Source: CAZVEV01 sp964625865
GTDB taxonomy: Bacteria > Planctomycetota > Phycisphaerae > SM23-33
DNA: 8,479 nucleotides
NCBI GenBank assembly: GCA_964625865.1
Contig: CAZVEV010000276.1
Coordinates: forward strand, 1 to 8,479
Direction of reading: 5' to 3'
The notes below the pieces were generated by a model, which saw only the letters and a program-made list of their open reading frames with translations, was not told where the DNA came from and ran no database searches. Positions 4,879-8,479 of this stretch are shown piece by piece. Every line of letters begins with the position of its first letter. The first letter of the stretch is position 1. The position numbers and the translations under genes are program-made.

Positions 4879-7448
4879 CAGAGGCAGCAGCTCTGATGCA
4901 GGATGACCGCGAGGCGGACAAGGGCACGTTCACCGTGGCGTTGGCGGGCAATCCCAACAGCGGGAAGACCACGGTCTTCAACGCCATCACCGGTTCACGG
5001 CAGCACGTGGGGAACTACCCCGGCGTGACGGTGGAGAAGAAGGAAGGGCAGGCCCGAGTGGGCGACGTCGAACTGAACGTCGTGGACCTGCCGGGCACGT
5101 ACAGCCTGACGGCGTACAGCACTGAAGAACTGGTGGCCCGGAATTTTCTGATCGACGAGCACCCCCACGCGGTAGTCGATATTCTCGACGCATCGAATCT
5201 GGAACGGAACCTCTACCTGGCCGTCCAGATCATGGAACTCGGCGCCCCGCTGGTGCTGGCGCTGAACATGTCAGATGCCGCCCGCGACCGGGGCATCGAG
5301 ATCGACGGCGAGAAGTTATCTGAGTTGTTGGGCGTTCCAGTCGTAGCAACGGTCGGGCACAAGGGCCTCGGCGTGCCGGACCTGGTCCAGACAACCGTCG
5401 AACTCTGCCGCACCGGACACACCACGCCCAATCGGCAGGTGGACTATGGGCACGAGGTCGAACCGCACGTCGAGCAACTGACCGAGCGGATTGCCCGGCA
5501 CGGCGCCTGCAGCGACCGCCCCCGCTGGTACGCCCTGAAGCTGCTGGAAGGCGACGAAGCGACGGCCAAACGCATCCAGGCCCTGTGCGGCGATGACAGC
5601 GAGGCGATCTTCGCCGAGGCCGTCCACCTGCGAGAGCATATCGAGGGCATATGCGGCCAGCAGATCACCTCGATTCTCGCCGACCGCCGGTACGGATTCA
5701 TTGCCGGCGCCTGCGCCGAAGCCGTCACGGAGACCGCCGCGGCCCGCGTAGCCCACAGCGAGCGGATCGACCGGATCGTCCTGAGCCGGTGGATCGGCCT
5801 GCCGCTGTTCGCGGCCCTGATGTACGCGGTGTTCCAACTGACGTTTACGGTCGGCGAGCCGATGATGGGCTGGCTGGAAGCGGGGTTCGAGTGGCTCGGC
5901 GGAGCGGTCGGATCGTGGTGGCCGGCCGACAGTGAGAGCCTGCTCAAGAGCCTGATCGTCGACGGCATCATCGGCGGGGTCGGCGGGGTACTGGTCTTCC
6001 TGCCGAACATCCTGCTGCTGTTCCTGGCCATCGCGTTCCTGGAGGATTCGGGCTACATGGCGAGGGCGGCGTTCATTATGGACAGGCTGATGCACAAGAT
6101 CGGTTTGCACGGCAAGAGTTTCATCCCGATGCTGATCGGCTTTGGCTGTTCCGTACCGGCGATCATGGCCACCCGAACGCTGGAGACGCGGCGCGACCGC
6201 CTGACGACGATGCTGGTGGTTCCGCTGATGAGCTGCGGCGCGCGCCTGCCGATCTACGCACTGATCATTCCGGCGTTCTTCCCGGCGGCCTGGCGGGCCC
6301 CGATGCTCTGGATCATCTACGTGATCGGCATCGTGCTGGCCGTCGCGTGCGCCTGGCTGCTGCGGGCAACGCTGTTCCGCGGGCAGCCCGTTCCGTTCGT
6401 CATGGAACTGCCCCCCTACCGCATGCCGACCCTCAAGGGCGTCATGCTGCACATGTGGGAGCGCGGGTGGCTGTACCTCAGGAAGGCCGGCACGATTATT
6501 CTCGGCATCTCGATCGTGCTCTGGGCCGCCACCACCTTCCCGCAGAAGACCACCTTCGACAAGGACTACGAGGCCCTGGGCGAGCAGGCGGCCGTCAGCT
6601 ACAAGGCCGACCTCCGCACGCTGAATACGGACGTGGGGCTGGGCGGTGATTCCGAACTGCTCGTGAAGGCCGTCGAGGCTGAACTGGCGGCGGCCGACGA
6701 ACAGGCCAAGTACTACGAACATCAGGATGGCTACGCGGCGGCCGCTGAGGCCCGGGACAAGGCGGTCGCCGCGCTGGCCGCTGCGCCGGGCGGAGAGGCG
6801 ATGCAGGCGTTCCTCGATCTCCGCGATTCGGTGGCCGACGTGCACGGCGCGTTTGACCAGGCCGTCGAGGAAGAGAGACTGGAAGAGGAGACGCCCGAGT
6901 ACGAGGCGGAGGTCTCGCGCCGGGACGCGGCCCTGGCCAAGCTGGCCGCCGCGCATCCGAAGCTCTATCCGGCCGTCATCCGATACCGCGACGAGGTCCT
7001 GGGCCCCTTCGAGGAGCGCCTGACGGAACTGGCCAACGAGCAGGGCGTGGAGACACTGGCCTACTCGACGGCCGGCCGGGTCGGATCTGGCCTGGAGAAG
7101 GTGCTTCGTCCATGCGGCTTCGACTGGAAGGTATCGACGGCCATGATCGGAGCGTTCGCCGCCAAGGAAGTCTTCGTCGCCCAGATGGGCATCGTCCATT
7201 CCCTGGGCGCCGAAGAGGACGAGGAGTCCGCGCCGCTGCGCGACACGCTGCGGACCAACTACACGCCGCTCCAGGGCTTCTGCATCATGCTGTTCTGCCT
7301 GGTCAGCGCGCCGTGCATGGCCACCATCGCCATCACGAAACGCGAAAGCAACTCGTGGGGATGGGCCATGTTCCAACTGGTCGGCCTGACCGTGCTGGCC
7401 TGGGGCGTCACGACGCTCGTCTACCAGGTCGGCACGCTGGTGACCTAG
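4875..7448 (+). CDS. feoB: Ferrous iron transport protein B
   Basis: Inner-membrane GTP-dependent Fe2+ transporter, 857 residues (about 80-150 more than usual). The N-terminal G domain has G1 GNPNSGKT (25-32), the NYPGVTVE switch region (47-54), G3 DLPGTY (71-76) and G4 NMSD (131-134); a helical spacer follows to about 300. The membrane part starts near 303. It carries the conserved gate sequences GFGCSVPAIMATRTLE (422-437) and SCGARLPIYALIIPAFF (453-469), and later FAAKEVFVAQMG and CLVSAPCMATIAITKRE. Between the segment ending WAATTFP (550-556) and AYSTAGRVG (729-737) lies an extra Ala/Glu-rich helical block of about 170 residues. The topology suggests it is extracytoplasmic. No FeoA domain is attached here, because FeoA sits on the upstream gene. 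ATG 4875 overlaps that gene's stop. Confidence 0.97.
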   Translation: MTEAAALMQDDREADKGTFTVALAGNPNSGKTTVFNAITGSRQHVGNYPGVTVEKKEGQARVGDVELNVVDLPGTYSLTAYSTEELVARNFLIDEHPHAVVDILDASNLERNLYLAVQIMELGAPLVLALNMSDAARDRGIEIDGEKLSELLGVPVVATVGHKGLGVPDLVQTTVELCRTGHTTPNRQVDYGHEVEPHVEQLTERIARHGACSDRPRWYALKLLEGDEATAKRIQALCGDDSEAIFAEAVHLREHIEGICGQQITSILADRRYGFIAGACAEAVTETAAARVAHSERIDRIVLSRWIGLPLFAALMYAVFQLTFTVGEPMMGWLEAGFEWLGGAVGSWWPADSESLLKSLIVDGIIGGVGGVLVFLPNILLLFLAIAFLEDSGYMARAAFIMDRLMHKIGLHGKSFIPMLIGFGCSVPAIMATRTLETRRDRLTTMLVVPLMSCGARLPIYALIIPAFFPAAWRAPMLWIIYVIGIVLAVACAWLLRATLFRGQPVPFVMELPPYRMPTLKGVMLHMWERGWLYLRKAGTIILGISIVLWAATTFPQKTTFDKDYEALGEQAAVSYKADLRTLNTDVGLGGDSELLVKAVEAELAAADEQAKYYEHQDGYAAAAEARDKAVAALAAAPGGEAMQAFLDLRDSVADVHGAFDQAVEEERLEEETPEYEAEVSRRDAALAKLAAAHPKLYPAVIRYRDEVLGPFEERLTELANEQGVETLAYSTAGRVGSGLEKVLRPCGFDWKVSTAMIGAFAAKEVFVAQMGIVHSLGAEEDEESAPLRDTLRTNYTPLQGFCIMLFCLVSAPCMATIAITKRESNSWGWAMFQLVGLTVLAWGVTTLVYQVGTLVT

Positions 7449-7466
7449 AGAATCGAGACTGAGCCA

Positions 7467-7625
7467 ATGGAAACCGTTATCGCCATCGTGATTGTCGTTC
7501 TGGCCGCCGCAGGCGTGATCTGGAGCCTGTATCGCACGACGACCGGCAAGGGCGGCTGCGGCGGATGCGGCGGATGCGGCGACGAGGAACCGACGTGCAA
7601 CGCCAACCAGAAGCAGGACGGATGA
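7467..7625 (+). CDS. FeoB-associated Cys-rich membrane protein
   Basis: A 52-residue protein with one N-terminal transmembrane helix (about 4-21: VIAIVIVVLAAAGVIWSL). A short basic stretch and a cysteine cluster CGGCGGCG (31-38) follow, with a further Cys44. This matches the small FeoB-associated Cys-rich membrane family in length, layout and position. Its role is not established; metal handling at the cytoplasmic face of FeoB is a common suggestion. It begins 18 bases after the feoB stop and is surely in the same transcript. The RBS is weak (purine-rich GAGACTGAG, ending just before the start). I see no terminator between it and the porin gene, which starts 63 bases later. Confidence 0.85.
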   Translation: METVIAIVIVVLAAAGVIWSLYRTTTGKGGCGGCGGCGDEEPTCNANQKQDG

Positions 7626-7688
7626 ACGGAACTCCGTGCCGACCGCCGAGAGCCTCGTCAGTCGCGGCGCGGTGATCAGACGGCTGGA

Positions 7689-8479
7689 ATGAACTGTAAC
7701 GAAAGGACAAGAGTGTTGAACACGTGTTCAACAGGTTTGGCTGGGCTTCTCGTATCAGTGGCGTTGGTCGCTCCGGTCGGGGCCGCGTCGCCCGATGGCG
7801 GCCAGGACAAGGCCGGGGCCGGCAGCGGAACCTGGCTGGACTCGCTCGTCGAGCGGGACACACTGACAGACAGATGGTTCTCGCTGGGCAGGCCCCTTGA
7901 GGACAACGGGATCACGGTGAGCCTCGGGGTGACCCAGACCTACCAGATCAACACCCAGGGCGGACTGGCGACGGACCGTCAGAAGGGGCGGCTGGCCGGC
8001 AGCTACGACCTGGAGATCGAGGCCGACCTGGACAAACTGATCTCCCTGCCGGGCGGGTCGGTCTACGTGCTGGTCGAGGGCAGTTGGTCCGGCGGGACCG
8101 ACCCGATTTCCGTCGGCAGCCTGTCGGGGGTCAACGGCGATGCGGCGGGTAATCGCAAGATTGACGTCAGCGAGTTGTGGTTCGAGCAGGCCCTGCTGGA
8201 TGACAGCGTTCTTGTCCGCGCGGGCAAGCTCGACATGACCGGCGGCTTCGAGAGCAAGGGCTGTCCGTGGGCGTTCGACGGCAACTCATTTGCCAACGAC
8301 GAGACCAGCCAGTTCCTCAACGGCTTCCTGGTCAACAACCCGACGATCCCCTTCCCGGACAACGGTCTGGGGCTGATGGCGCACGTTCAGGCAACGAAGT
8401 GGCTGTGCATGGCTGCCGGGATAGCCTTTCAAGCCGGTACATGGTTTACAGTCTGGTCCATGAACATCCTTTACACTTT
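7689..8479 (+). CDS. OprB-family outer-membrane porin (3' truncated by window)
   Basis: The frame is open for about 263 codons to the window end. A signal peptide covers about residues 1-32 (basic n-region with Arg6 and Arg8, core GLAGLLVSVALVAPVGA, likely cut before ASPDG). Mature sequence has the carbohydrate-porin (OprB) pattern: LEDNGITVSLGVTQTYQ, NTQGGL, DLEIEADLDKLISLPGG, DVSELWFEQALLDDSVLVRAGKLD, FANDETSQFLNGFLVNNP and PFPDNGLGLMA. Beta-strand alternation fits an outer-membrane barrel. Family members pass sugars, but cyanobacterial relatives act in iron uptake, and the feo context favours metal entry here (inference). The start is uncertain: ATG 7689 gives a proper basic n-region but has no clear RBS, while GTG 7713 or TTG 7716 has AAAGGA close upstream. 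The last ~60 bases are unusually AT-rich and fit the family poorly. Confidence 0.85.
   Translation, partial: MNCNERTRVLNTCSTGLAGLLVSVALVAPVGAASPDGGQDKAGAGSGTWLDSLVERDTLTDRWFSLGRPLEDNGITVSLGVTQTYQINTQGGLATDRQKGRLAGSYDLEIEADLDKLISLPGGSVYVLVEGSWSGGTDPISVGSLSGVNGDAAGNRKIDVSELWFEQALLDDSVLVRAGKLDMTGGFESKGCPWAFDGNSFANDETSQFLNGFLVNNPTIPFPDNGLGLMAHVQATKWLCMAAGIAFQAGTWFTVWSMNILYT
7702..7707 (+). promoter_or_regulatory. Possible ribosome binding site for an alternative porin start
   Basis: AAAGGA lies 5 bases before GTG 7713 and 8 before TTG 7716. It favours one of these as the porin start on RBS grounds, against ATG 7689, which gives the better signal peptide. Confidence 0.4.
7714..7733. promoter_or_regulatory. 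Perfect 20-bp palindrome at the porin gene start
   Basis: TGTTGAACACGTGTTCAACA is a perfect inverted repeat. As DNA it could be an operator; its core GAACACGTGTTC fits a GAAC-N4-GTTC site. As RNA it forms an 8-bp stem with a 4-base loop just after AAAGGA (7702-7707), and could bury the GTG/TTG starts. If translation starts at ATG 7689 it lies within the signal-peptide codons. Confidence 0.5.

Noticed and set aside
5316..7376. Long minus-strand open frame opposite feoB
   Set aside because: It is an Arg/Gln/His-rich antisense product of a GC-rich gene; feoB motifs on the plus strand are unambiguous.
7718..7729. SOS (LexA) box reading of GAACACGTGTTC
   Set aside because: It fits the pattern, but the gene is a porin and the site overlaps the start codon region. 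I kept the palindrome as a finding without naming the regulator.

Overview
The window is GC-rich DNA (roughly two thirds G+C in the genes) with the look of a Planctomycetota or related PVC-superphylum bacterium. That guess rests on a secreted helical-repeat/SUMF1-domain protein, a DtxR-FeoA fusion, an OprB-type porin and GC-rich codon use; nothing here fixes the taxon. Both ends look like contig or low-complexity edges: poly-C at 1-30, and a composition drop after about 8418.

Left part (1-3545), minus strand: a 574-residue exported protein with an N-terminal helical repeat region and a C-terminal SUMF1/FGE-like domain (178-1902), and a DUF1015-family protein (2259-3545). The SUMF1-type gene is bracketed by two imperfect direct repeats of about 72 bp (71-143 and 2110-2180). 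These look like duplicated 5' leaders pointing leftward, which suggests a second, related transcription unit beyond the left edge.

Middle (3546-4137): a divergent intergenic region of about 590 bp. It holds a likely 81-bp MITE (3630-3710) with 23-bp terminal inverted repeats and an 8-bp target duplication. It also holds a stretch with no recognised content, a terminator-like double hairpin, and a good sigma70-type promoter overlapped by dyads that could be an iron-regulator operator.

Right part (4138-8479), plus strand: a ferrous-iron uptake operon. Gene 1 fuses a DtxR-type metalloregulator to a FeoA domain through a Cys-rich linker. Gene 2 is FeoB (857 aa), overlapping gene 1 by ATGA and carrying an unusual helical insertion of about 170 residues. 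Gene 3 is a 52-residue FeoB-associated Cys-rich membrane protein. Gene 4 is an OprB-family outer-membrane porin that runs off the right edge. Read together, the porin could admit metal across the outer membrane and FeoB move Fe2+ across the inner membrane. FeoA and the small Cys-rich protein would assist FeoB, and the fused DtxR domain would sense cytoplasmic iron and repress the operon. A perfect 20-bp palindrome sits at the very start of the porin gene and may regulate it separately.
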